Positions 7,586-14,681 of a stretch of DNA of 24,133 bases are shown here, one piece after another. Made by a program: the position numbers and the translations under genes. Origin of the DNA: an uncultured Treponema sp. (lineage in GTDB: Bacteria > Spirochaetota > Spirochaetia > Treponematales > Treponemataceae); assembly GCA_937877515.1 (NCBI GenBank), contig CALFIX010000035.1, positions 1-24,133 on the forward strand, given 5' to 3'. The notes beneath the pieces were generated by a model. That model did no database searches, was not told where the DNA came from, and saw only the letters and a list, made by a program, of their open reading frames with translations. The number at the start of each line of letters is the position of its first letter. Position 1 is the stretch's first letter.

Positions 7586-8257
7586 GTGGAACAGGATTCT
7601 GAAAACACTTTAGAGCGTGGTATAGAAAAGCTTGGGTTAAATTTTGAGCAGTGGCAGCTGGATGCATTGCATGTTTATATGCAAAAGGTTTTGGAGTTTA
7701 ACCAGAGTTATAATTTAATGAAGGCGGATTCTGTAAGGGAGCTTTCTGTAAACCACGTTTTAGACAGTCTTGTTGCTATTCCATATATTAAAGAGCTTTT
7801 GAATGAAAAAGCTTTAAAAGACGCAGCTGGGTGCCGCATAGGTGACATTGGAAGTGGTGGCGGTTGCCCCGGTATTCCTTTGGCAGTGGCATTACCTAAT
7901 GTTTCTTTTACTCTTGTAGAGAGAATGGAAAAACGTTGTGTGTTTTTAGAGAGTGCCATTGGTGCGATGGGGCTAAAAAATGTAAAAGTTGAATGCGTTC
8001 AGGCAGATTTAGTGAAGCCTGAAAGTTTTGATATTGCAGTCTTTAGGGCTTTTCATCCATTTGATAAAAAAATTCTAAATACACTTTTTAGACTTATAAA
8101 AAAAGACGGGTATCTTGTAGCTTTTAAAGCTAGGGCTCAAAAAATAGAAGAAGAAATGCAAGGTGTAAAAGCCCTTGTTCCTGAGTATAAAAAAATACCT
8201 CTGGTGGTTCCTTTTTTAGAAGACCATGAAAGGCATCTTGTTGTTATAAAAAAATAA
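7586..8257 (+). CDS. rsmG: 16S rRNA (guanine-527-N7)-methyltransferase RsmG (GidB)
   Basis: A 223-residue Rossmann-fold methyltransferase that methylates G527 of 16S rRNA. The family core is clear: LEFNQSYNLMKA and VNHVLDSLVAIPYI in the N-terminal helices, and the SAM-binding loop GDIGSGGGCPGIPLA at about residues 87-101. Then come FTLVERMEKRCVFLE, and FDIAVFRAF in place of the more usual RAVA motif. The start is GTG at 7586, only 1 nt after the stop of the preceding gene, with AGGGGA at 7575-7580 five bases before it. As the last gene of the operon it is followed by a palindrome at 8291-8351 and by a convergent gene. Confidence 0.93.
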   Translation: MEQDSENTLERGIEKLGLNFEQWQLDALHVYMQKVLEFNQSYNLMKADSVRELSVNHVLDSLVAIPYIKELLNEKALKDAAGCRIGDIGSGGGCPGIPLAVALPNVSFTLVERMEKRCVFLESAIGAMGLKNVKVECVQADLVKPESFDIAVFRAFHPFDKKILNTLFRLIKKDGYLVAFKARAQKIEEEMQGVKALVPEYKKIPLVVPFLEDHERHLVVIKK

Positions 8258-8290
8258 ATTGCGTTCCTTTGTGCAAAAATAGACTGTGGG

Positions 8291-8351
8291 GCGAGTGATG
8301 ACGCAATACAAGCTGGTGCCTCACACATGGTTTGCATGGCGAAGCACTCGC
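8291..8351. repeat. Palindromic GC-rich spacer between convergent genes
   Basis: GCGAGTG (8291-8297) pairs with CACTCGC (8345-8351) around a 47-nt insert. It fills most of the 111-nt gap between rsmG (+) and the antiporter gene (-). It has no T-run in either direction. It may block read-through or be a member of the same repeat type as 5698-5756. Confidence 0.5.
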
Positions 8352-8368
8352 GGGTGGCTTGCTTAAAC

Positions 8369-10096
8369 TTAACCTAAACTTTCCAGCTTTCTGTTAAGCT
8401 CTAGCAATCGGGTGTGTATGTAGTGATCTACGGCAAATTTTTCTATTACACCTAGGGGACGGTTTTCTTTGTCCACTATAGGGAGCATTTCTGTGTCTGT
8501 TTCTTCAAATTTTTTATAGATGTCTGGTAAAGAAACTTCTGGTGTGCATACATATTCAGGCTTATCCATAATGTCCAAGGCAAGCATTGTTTCTGCAAAT
8601 TCTCCTACAAGCAGGGTTTCTTTTAGATGCTCTAAGGTTATTATGCCTGTCAGTTTTCCGTCTGAACCTCGTACTGCAAAAGATTGATTGTGATGAGAGC
8701 CAAAGGTGTCTATTATGTCTTTAATGTAGTCTGTGTCATTTACAATTGCGCTACTTTCTAAAGAACATATTTTTTCTTTTCCCCAGCAAACATCTTTTAT
8801 GCGTGCTTGTTTGATTATGTCTTCACTTGTTATATCTAAGCCTACTTCTCCAGCTTTTTCTACACCATGTTTAACGCATATTGGCCCTAAAAGCTGAACA
8901 ATAAATGTTGTTGCAGTAATTATTAAAATTATTTGTGGTCCTATGCTGTCTTGAAAATCATTACTTGCAGCTATGCTAAGACCAATGGCAACACCTGCCT
9001 GGCTTAAAAGACACCACGGAAGATACTTACGAACTGTTATGGGTGCCTTTGTAATTTTAGCACCAATTTTGCATCCTATGCTTTTTCCTAGAGTGCGTCC
9101 TAAAACGTAGGTTAGTGCAATAATACCTAAAAGAGGAGTTACTACCCAGATGTTTAATTTTGCTCCAACTAAGACAAAAAATAAAACATAAACAGGTGGT
9201 GTAAATTTTTCTACAAGCTTAAAAATAGGACGTGTTTTTGCGCTTGCAAAGTTGACCATAAAAAAGCCAATACTCATTGCAGAAAGAATGTTATCTAGGT
9301 CTAAGAGTTCACATACTCCAGTAGATAAAAAAATTCCTCCAAGTGCAAAAGAAAGAACCCTTCCTTCGTCAGTCATAAGATTTTTTACAATCTGACTTAT
9401 GATAAAACCAAAAATGCTTCCTACTGCAATTGAGCCAAAAATGTCCTTTGCAATGTTTAAAAGCTGCATGTTTATGGAAATATTTTGTTCACCTAAAAGA
9501 GGGGAGGCAATAGAAGAAGCAACTGCGTATAAAATTAAAGCTACGGCATCGTCCATAGCAACAAGGCCTAAAACTGTGGTTGTTAGAGGTCCCCTAGTTC
9601 TGTATTCTTTTAAAACATCTGTTGTGGCTGCCGGAGCAGTTGCAGAACAAATAGCCCCAAGTAAAAGTCCCATGCATACAGAAGTAATAATTTGTTTTGT
9701 AAAGATGTAGTAAATTATTGTTACAAGAATTCCTACAATTAAGAAGGGGGTTAGTGTTTCGCCTAGGAGAATTCCTACGAATTGTTTTCCGTATTTTTTT
9801 ATTACGCTGAGTTTTAATTCTGCACCAACTAAGAAACCGATAAATGATAAAGCTATAGTGCTTATTGGATTAAGAGCTGTAATTGTTGAAGGTCCCAGAA
9901 TTTGAAAACCGGAAGAACCAATAATGATTCCTATTACTATGTAGCCTACAACTTGCGGAATGTGTAGTTTTTGGAATAGTCGTCCTCCAAGGGCTCCAAA
10001 AAACATTATAAGTCCTAAAAGAAAAACAAGTTGAGTTGCTTGTAACTGAGAAAAGTGCATTACTTCTGGTAAAATGTGGGCAAGTGGGTCGTTCAT
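8369..10096 (-). CDS. CPA2-type cation:proton antiporter with C-terminal CBS domains
   Basis: A 575-residue inner-membrane protein. About twelve hydrophobic segments fill residues 18-405, starting LVFLLGLIMFFGALGGRL and including IPQVVGYIVIGIIIG, typical of KefB/NhaA-superfamily exchangers. The paired acidic residues in VAMDDAVALIL (about residue 180) are the ion-binding signature of the CPA2 branch. The soluble C-terminal part (about 425-575) contains two CBS-like motifs, one ending GIITLEHLKETL and one ending PLGVIEKFAVDHYI, which probably sense a nucleotide and gate transport. It starts with ATG overlapping the TGA of the upstream gene (ATGA, 4 nt), with GAGGAG 9 nt before it, so translation is coupled to the lytic transglycosylase. 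Na+ or K+ cannot be decided from sequence. Confidence 0.87.
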   Translation of the reverse strand: MNDPLAHILPEVMHFSQLQATQLVFLLGLIMFFGALGGRLFQKLHIPQVVGYIVIGIIIGSSGFQILGPSTITALNPISTIALSFIGFLVGAELKLSVIKKYGKQFVGILLGETLTPFLIVGILVTIIYYIFTKQIITSVCMGLLLGAICSATAPAATTDVLKEYRTRGPLTTTVLGLVAMDDAVALILYAVASSIASPLLGEQNISINMQLLNIAKDIFGSIAVGSIFGFIISQIVKNLMTDEGRVLSFALGGIFLSTGVCELLDLDNILSAMSIGFFMVNFASAKTRPIFKLVEKFTPPVYVLFFVLVGAKLNIWVVTPLLGIIALTYVLGRTLGKSIGCKIGAKITKAPITVRKYLPWCLLSQAGVAIGLSIAASNDFQDSIGPQIILIITATTFIVQLLGPICVKHGVEKAGEVGLDITSEDIIKQARIKDVCWGKEKICSLESSAIVNDTDYIKDIIDTFGSHHNQSFAVRGSDGKLTGIITLEHLKETLLVGEFAETMLALDIMDKPEYVCTPEVSLPDIYKKFEETDTEMLPIVDKENRPLGVIEKFAVDHYIHTRLLELNRKLESLG

Positions 10097-12150
10097 TTTA
10101 AAATCTCCTCTACTACTTCTGAAATAGATTTTTCATAATAAAGCCACCCGTACATGCAAGAAGCAGAAACTGTTTTTCTGCCGTACTCACGTGTTTCGGA
10201 ATATGGTAAAACTTCTAAAAATAAGTCTTTTGGTAAAGAGCTTGTTCCAAATTCTATGTTGGCACTTTTTACCCAAGAACGCACTCTTGTAATTCCGCCA
10301 TTGTATGCAAACAAAGCTAATATGCAGGAACCGTCTAAGCGCCGACGCATTTCTTCCAGGTAATACGAGCCAAAGAGAATATTTGTAGATGCATCGCGTA
10401 AGTCATATTCTGCAACCTTTAGTTTTCTGGAAACATCTCCTGCAGTGCTTGTCATAAGCTGGGTTAATCCTATGGCGCCTGCATGGCTTACGATTGTCGG
10501 GTCAAAAAAACTTTCGCTTCGGATGAGTGAATAGAGAAGGTATTCCGGCTGATTAAACTTTGTACAAACTTCTGTTACGGTGTCTTTAAAGTTTCTTGGG
10601 AAAACCAATGAAAGAAGTTCCGGGTATAAAATTGTCTCCGGATAGTTTGCCTTTCTAGAAGCTATGCGTAAGCTTTGTGAGTAATAATTGTTTTTTTCTG
10701 TCCCGCATTGATTTAGAAAGCGTGCGATTTTTTGTGTTGTGTCTATACCAATTAAAGAACCGCTTTCTTTCCATTCATCATAAATGTATTCTGGAAAGCC
10801 AAAGTCGGCGTAACCTGACAAAAGTTTTTCTGCACTGCGGTCTATGGGATTTTGAGTTTTCTTTCCAAATGAGAAAATTAATTTTTGAACTTCGTCTGTA
10901 TTTAAATTTAAGCGGGATGCTGCTAAAAGGCGGTAGTACATGTCGGTGTCGCTTGTAAGTGCCCGCTTAAAAAGTGAGGTCTCTATAGATTTTTTTTCTG
11001 AACCATTTAATTTTAAATATCCGCATTCAGAAAGTCGGGCTGCAATATATGAAAACTTTGCTACTGTTTCTGAACTGGCCTTTTTGTCTATGAGGAGTGC
11101 AGTTTTATAAAATTCTTCCCACATGTGCTGTGATAAAAGGCGTACTGAAAGCGTTTCAAAAAAGTCATCAAAGTAATAGCAGTCATGCCATGTTGACGCA
11201 TAAGTTTCTAATTCCTGAATTGTAACAGAGAGCGAGGTTTTTAGAGTTGTATTTAAGTAGTACCAAAGTGCGTTGTCGTAGTTTTGTGGTGTGCTGGCAG
11301 TTTGCATTGCATTTAAAAAACGTGACATTGCTCTTGAGTGATATGCATCTGAACGGTCATACATTCTTCCTGCGTAGAACCATGCATAAAATTTTGCCGG
11401 TCCTGAAAGACTTTGTGCAAGAGCGTCAAAATATATTGCGTTTTCTAAATATTTTGCAGAACCATACAGATAAACTTTTCCAAAGTCGCTTACAAGCTGA
11501 GGAAAAATTTCGTTAAAATTTTGATCGATTATTTTTTTTACAAGCGGAAAAGCTTCTGCGTATTTTTGAGTATAAACCGATGCCCTAAACTCTAAAAGCT
11601 CAGGGTTTTCTGGAACAGAACAAAACATTTTGTAGTGTTCATTGGTAAAAGGTCGTGTCGAACACCAGGAATAATATTCAGACTGAAATCTCTGATCGTT
11701 TAATTTGTATAAAGCATTTATGCGGTAAAACGCAAGCTCATTATTGCATTTGCTTAAGTCTATGTCGCCTGTTAGCTGAATTATTTTTGCGTATTCTTTA
11801 TATGTGTAAAGCTCTCTACATGCTTCTAGTAAAGAAGTTTCATCAGGAAAAAGTTTATAAATGCTTATAAAGCTATCCATTCGTTCTTTTACAGTTCCCA
11901 TTGATGCCAGGGTTTCTAAAGATCTTCTAGCTATAAGGGGGCTTCCTTTTTTTGCGGATTTTTTTAGATGATTTTTAGCAGCTGTAGAGTTACCTTCCTG
12001 TATTTCTCTTAGTGCAATAAAATAATTTGCGTCATCTCCGTATTGAGAAACAAGATTTGAATGAGAAGAACAGCTTGCACTTAATAAGCTAAGTGCAAGT
12101 ATAAGCGTTATGCTGTGAGCAGAAAATTTTTTTTTGTAAGAGGTAAACAT
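10093..12150 (-). CDS. Lytic transglycosylase (SLT domain) lipoprotein
   Basis: A 685-residue periplasmic lipoprotein. The signal MFTSYKKKFSAHSITLILAL ends in a lipobox SASC (Cys about residue 27). Residues 30-530 are helical, with tetratricopeptide-like repeats, as in the Slt70 superhelix. The catalytic SLT domain is C-terminal: YSLIRSESFFDP with the acid Glu at about 546, then GAIGLTQLM and FAYNGG, matching the family's ESxFxP, GAxGLMQLMP and AYNxG. It cleaves peptidoglycan glycan strands. The ATG at 12150 is chosen because GGAG stands 5 nt before it and the lipoprotein signal begins there; an upstream ATG at 12177 would put nine extra residues before the signal and lie inside the preceding gene. 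It follows the LysM gene by 2 nt. Confidence 0.88.
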   Translation of the reverse strand: MFTSYKKKFSAHSITLILALSLLSASCSSHSNLVSQYGDDANYFIALREIQEGNSTAAKNHLKKSAKKGSPLIARRSLETLASMGTVKERMDSFISIYKLFPDETSLLEACRELYTYKEYAKIIQLTGDIDLSKCNNELAFYRINALYKLNDQRFQSEYYSWCSTRPFTNEHYKMFCSVPENPELLEFRASVYTQKYAEAFPLVKKIIDQNFNEIFPQLVSDFGKVYLYGSAKYLENAIYFDALAQSLSGPAKFYAWFYAGRMYDRSDAYHSRAMSRFLNAMQTASTPQNYDNALWYYLNTTLKTSLSVTIQELETYASTWHDCYYFDDFFETLSVRLLSQHMWEEFYKTALLIDKKASSETVAKFSYIAARLSECGYLKLNGSEKKSIETSLFKRALTSDTDMYYRLLAASRLNLNTDEVQKLIFSFGKKTQNPIDRSAEKLLSGYADFGFPEYIYDEWKESGSLIGIDTTQKIARFLNQCGTEKNNYYSQSLRIASRKANYPETILYPELLSLVFPRNFKDTVTEVCTKFNQPEYLLYSLIRSESFFDPTIVSHAGAIGLTQLMTSTAGDVSRKLKVAEYDLRDASTNILFGSYYLEEMRRRLDGSCILALFAYNGGITRVRSWVKSANIEFGTSSLPKDLFLEVLPYSETREYGRKTVSASCMYGWLYYEKSISEVVEEILK

Positions 12151-12152
12151 TT

Positions 12153-13652
12153 TTACTCCGCAGGAATCCAAATCCACGTGCCAGAAACAATGTAGTCAGG
12201 GTCTTTTATGCCATTGTATTTAGCAAGCATGTGGTATCTCCACGGATTTTTGTAGTAAGCGTTTGCAATGTCCCATAAAGTGTCACCCCATTTAATTTTG
12301 TAATGAATATCCTGAGGTTTTTCTTTTGGAGCCGGCGGAAGCTCCGGAACGACAGGTGTTGTTGCAATAACAATTTCGTCTTCTTTTGCACTTACTGGTT
12401 CTGGAGCTGGTTCTGCATCTTCACTGGGAGGTTCAAAGAAAACAGGTTCTTCTGGCTCTTCATAAGGATTTTCCGGCTCTGGAACAACGTCTTCGTTAGA
12501 AAGCGGTGGTTCCTTTTCTATAATTTCTGTTACTTGAGCGGATTTATCTTTATTTAGGATGTTGAATTTTGAAGGAATAACAAAAAGTAAGAGAGCAATA
12601 GCTAGGAGAATTAAAATAATAATTACTGCTATTATTGCAGGAGCTTTATTTTTTTTGTTTTCGTCCTTGTTGTCATAGAGGTCGTCAAACATTGGAGTAG
12701 AGCTTACTTTTTCAGTTTCTTCTGTGCCAGAGGTATCTTCGTCAAAAATTCCGCTTATGCCAGAAGCAACGGCGGCATCATCTTCGCCAAAGTCAGGTAA
12801 GTCAAAGTCAGCACTGGAGTCTTCCGGTAAAGAGGTGTCCAAAGAGCTTTCAGAGGTTTCTTCGCTAAAGTCGGGTAAGTCAAAGTCAGTGCTAGAATCT
12901 TCCGGTAAAGAGGTGTCTAAAGAGCTTTCAGAGGTTTCTTCGCCAAAGTCAGGTAAGTCAAAGTCTGTACTGGAGCTTTCAAAGGTTTCGTCAGAGGGTA
13001 CTTCTTCTTTAGATGATAACGCTTCAGATTCTGGTAAATTAAAATCTGGAAGGTCAAGGGAGTCTTCTTCATTTGTTTCTATAGTTTCTTCCGGGACGTC
13101 ATCAGAAGCAAAATCCGGTAAGCTTTCGTCTTCTGTGTTTGTCTCAGGAAATTTAAAATCATCTTGAGCCTGAGCTGCTTCTTCTGCACCCTGCTGTGCA
13201 AGTGTTTCTTTGTTTAACTCTTCAAAAGAAAAATCTTCATTATTAGGAGCTGGTTCTATCATTGTAGTATCCTCTTCTAGAGTATCGGAAGATTCTTCTT
13301 TGGAGCTTAGGGTATTTTGTGGCAAATGAGAAACTATTGTAGTTTTTGTACGGCTGGAAATGCCTGTTTCTGGGTCATGTATTTGTGCATTTAGAATTTT
13401 ATTTTCATCAAAATGCAGTTTTACATCTAAATTTGGCTCTCCGTTTGGATGAGGTTTAAGATTTGAAATTTCTAACGTGTCTACATACTCCGCGTTTTTC
13501 ATTGTGTTGTCTGGAGAATTGTATAAGTCTATGTGAACTTCTGTTTGATTATCCTGAGCAGTTGTTACGCTTAAAGACATAGGCTCTGTGCTGCCTTCTT
13601 CGATTACAGGATAAAAAGTTCCATCAGCTTGTTTTATTCCTATTGAACCCAT
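12153..13652 (-). CDS. Membrane protein with Hsp70 substrate-binding-like domain, acidic repeats and LysM
   Basis: A 499-residue protein with an unusual layout. Residues 3-105 resemble the beta-sandwich substrate-binding domain of DnaK. SIGIKQADGTFYPVIEEGS, TTAQDNQTEVHI and PHPNGEPNLDV can be laid without gaps over the DnaK segments SLGIETLGGVFTxLIxRNT, TTAADNQTSVxI and PAPRGxPQIEV, and LNAQIHDPETG over LNVSAKDKxTG. No Hsp70 ATPase domain is present. Residues about 110-330 are acidic and include a 26-residue repeat (DFDLPDFGEETSESS core). KNKKNK precedes one membrane helix (about 338-358), so the N-terminus should be cytoplasmic. A Pro/Glu-rich stretch leads to a C-terminal LysM (about 450-498: IKWGDTLWDIANAYY, WIWIP) outside. 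AAGGAGA precedes the ATG. It is the first gene of the operon with the transglycosylase. Confidence 0.85.
   Translation of the reverse strand: MGSIGIKQADGTFYPVIEEGSTEPMSLSVTTAQDNQTEVHIDLYNSPDNTMKNAEYVDTLEISNLKPHPNGEPNLDVKLHFDENKILNAQIHDPETGISSRTKTTIVSHLPQNTLSSKEESSDTLEEDTTMIEPAPNNEDFSFEELNKETLAQQGAEEAAQAQDDFKFPETNTEDESLPDFASDDVPEETIETNEEDSLDLPDFNLPESEALSSKEEVPSDETFESSSTDFDLPDFGEETSESSLDTSLPEDSSTDFDLPDFSEETSESSLDTSLPEDSSADFDLPDFGEDDAAVASGISGIFDEDTSGTEETEKVSSTPMFDDLYDNKDENKKNKAPAIIAVIIILILLAIALLLFVIPSKFNILNKDKSAQVTEIIEKEPPLSNEDVVPEPENPYEEPEEPVFFEPPSEDAEPAPEPVSAKEDEIVIATTPVVPELPPAPKEKPQDIHYKIKWGDTLWDIANAYYKNPWRYHMLAKYNGIKDPDYIVSGTWIWIPAE
12781..12978. repeat. 78-bp in-frame tandem repeat within the LysM gene
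   Basis: Two and a half copies of a 78-bp unit start at 12781, 12859 and 12937; the copies differ at only a few positions. Each encodes 26 acidic residues with the core FDLPDFxEETSESSLDTSLPED. Because the period is a multiple of three, copy-number change would keep the frame. Confidence 0.85.
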
Positions 13653-13689
13653 ACCGTCTCCTTTTTAGAGGCAACTTTTGCCCTGGATT

Positions 13690-13722
13690 AAAAATCCCGG
13701 TTAAGCATAAAACCTACCGGGA
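13690..13722 (-). terminator. Intrinsic terminator or attenuator before the LysM operon
   Basis: Read on the minus strand, TCCCGGT (13722-13716) pairs with ACCGGGA (13701-13695), with three more inner pairs after a bulge, and five U follow (13694-13690). It comes 40 nt after the stop of the gene at 13762 and 38 nt before the LysM gene. CTGG and CCAG outside the stem can add pairs. A second hairpin, GGCAA/TTGCC (13670-13682), lies just before the ribosome site. I see no promoter between the terminator and the LysM gene, so it may be an attenuator. Confidence 0.75.
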
Positions 13723-13761
13723 CCAGATAACGTGGCTAATTTTTACAGTTTTTGAATAAAC

Positions 13762-14586
13762 TTATTTGTAAGCATATTCCGTTATAGATTGAAGTTCATT
13801 TACCGTGCTGCCAAATTTTTCTGCAACAGCGTATACGTTTATTTTTGTAGGGTTGCCTTTTGCGTCTACTTTGTAAATGTCACGTTGAATTAATGTACCG
13901 CTTGCTGTATAAGTCTGAACTTCAGAAACATAATTGCTTGCGTCATAACGATAAGCTAACTTTGAAGTTTTTACGCCACTAGAATTAAATATTTCAATTG
14001 CAGAAAGCTTCCCGTTGTCTAAATAAGTATATTGAATTTTTTCATCAAGGGAACCGTCTGCGTCGTATTCACATACAATAAGGGGACGACCTTCAGAGTC
14101 ATTTGTAGTAATTGTGCGAGAAAGAAGTGCTCCGTTACCGTCATAATATGAATCTGTTACGTTTAGAGCATCGTATTTGTAAATGGTTTTACCTACGAGA
14201 GTGCCGGAAGCGTCGTATTCTGAGAGTGCCTTGATTTTTCCGTCAGCAAGGTATTCAAAAGACATCTTCCACTGGGTGTTTCCTGCCGCATCTGTAAGAA
14301 CCTGAGAAGTACGGTTGCGGCTTGTGTCGTAAGTGTAGGTCATTTTGTCTGTAAGTGCATCTTTTGCGTTGTAAGTTGAACATTCTACTTCCAGCCCGGA
14401 ACCGTCAAAAACATGAACGTATTTTGCAGAAACAGAGCGGAAGAAGTCTCCGAACTTTGTTGTTACAGCATATTCTGTTTTTGTATAAGAATTTATTCTT
14501 CCGGTTGGAACAAAATTTTCAGAATCAAGTGCAAAAGTAGCAAAGGTAAGAATGCTAAGAGTTAAAGCACAAACTAGTTTTTTCAT
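13762..14586 (-). CDS. Exported YD-repeat-like protein
   Basis: A 274-residue protein with a clear signal peptide (MKKLVCALTLSILTFATFA, cleavage near FALDSEN). The mature part is a string of roughly 20-residue beta-type units with recurring motifs such as YTYD, KYDALN, YYDGNGALLSR and EYDADGSLDEK. They resemble YD/RHS-type or MORN-like extracellular repeats, but there is no RHS core, toxin end or anchoring domain. The frame is open from 14640, but GGAGG at 4 nt before the ATG at 14586, where the signal peptide begins, fixes the start. It forms its own unit with a promoter at 14621-14649 and a terminator at 13690-13722. The function is unknown; an outer-surface or periplasmic location is likely. 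Confidence 0.78.
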   Translation of the reverse strand: MKKLVCALTLSILTFATFALDSENFVPTGRINSYTKTEYAVTTKFGDFFRSVSAKYVHVFDGSGLEVECSTYNAKDALTDKMTYTYDTSRNRTSQVLTDAAGNTQWKMSFEYLADGKIKALSEYDASGTLVGKTIYKYDALNVTDSYYDGNGALLSRTITTNDSEGRPLIVCEYDADGSLDEKIQYTYLDNGKLSAIEIFNSSGVKTSKLAYRYDASNYVSEVQTYTASGTLIQRDIYKVDAKGNPTKINVYAVAEKFGSTVNELQSITEYAYK

Positions 14587-14620
14587 AATTCCTCCAATAA
14601 TGCGTATAATTACACAACTT

Positions 14621-14649
14621 ATTATATCGTATATCGGCAATTTACTAAA
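14621..14649 (-). promoter_or_regulatory. Promoter of the YD-repeat-like gene
   Basis: On the minus strand, TTTAGT (14649-14644), a 17-bp spacer and a perfect TATAAT (14626-14621). The expected start is near 14614, giving a 28-nt leader that contains the GGAGG site. Confidence 0.55.
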
Positions 14650-14681
14650 GATTTTTCTAAGAAAATTTTAAAAATTGTAAA

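Noticed and set aside
12151..12177. Upstream ATG (12177) for the lytic transglycosylase
   Set aside because: It would place nine residues before the lipoprotein signal and has no ribosome site, while the ATG at 12150 has GGAG at 5 nt.
12724..13167. Open reading frame on the plus strand, 147 codons, Ser/Lys-rich and repetitive
   Set aside because: It is the mirror of the acidic repeat region of the LysM gene on the other strand, with no ribosome site or family.
13653..13740. c-di-GMP-I (GEMM) riboswitch, because of CCCGGTAGGT...AACCGGG and AGGGCAAAA on the minus strand
   Set aside because: The order of the parts is wrong and the conserved GACGCAAAGCC segment is absent; the hairpin plus U-run is better read as a terminator.
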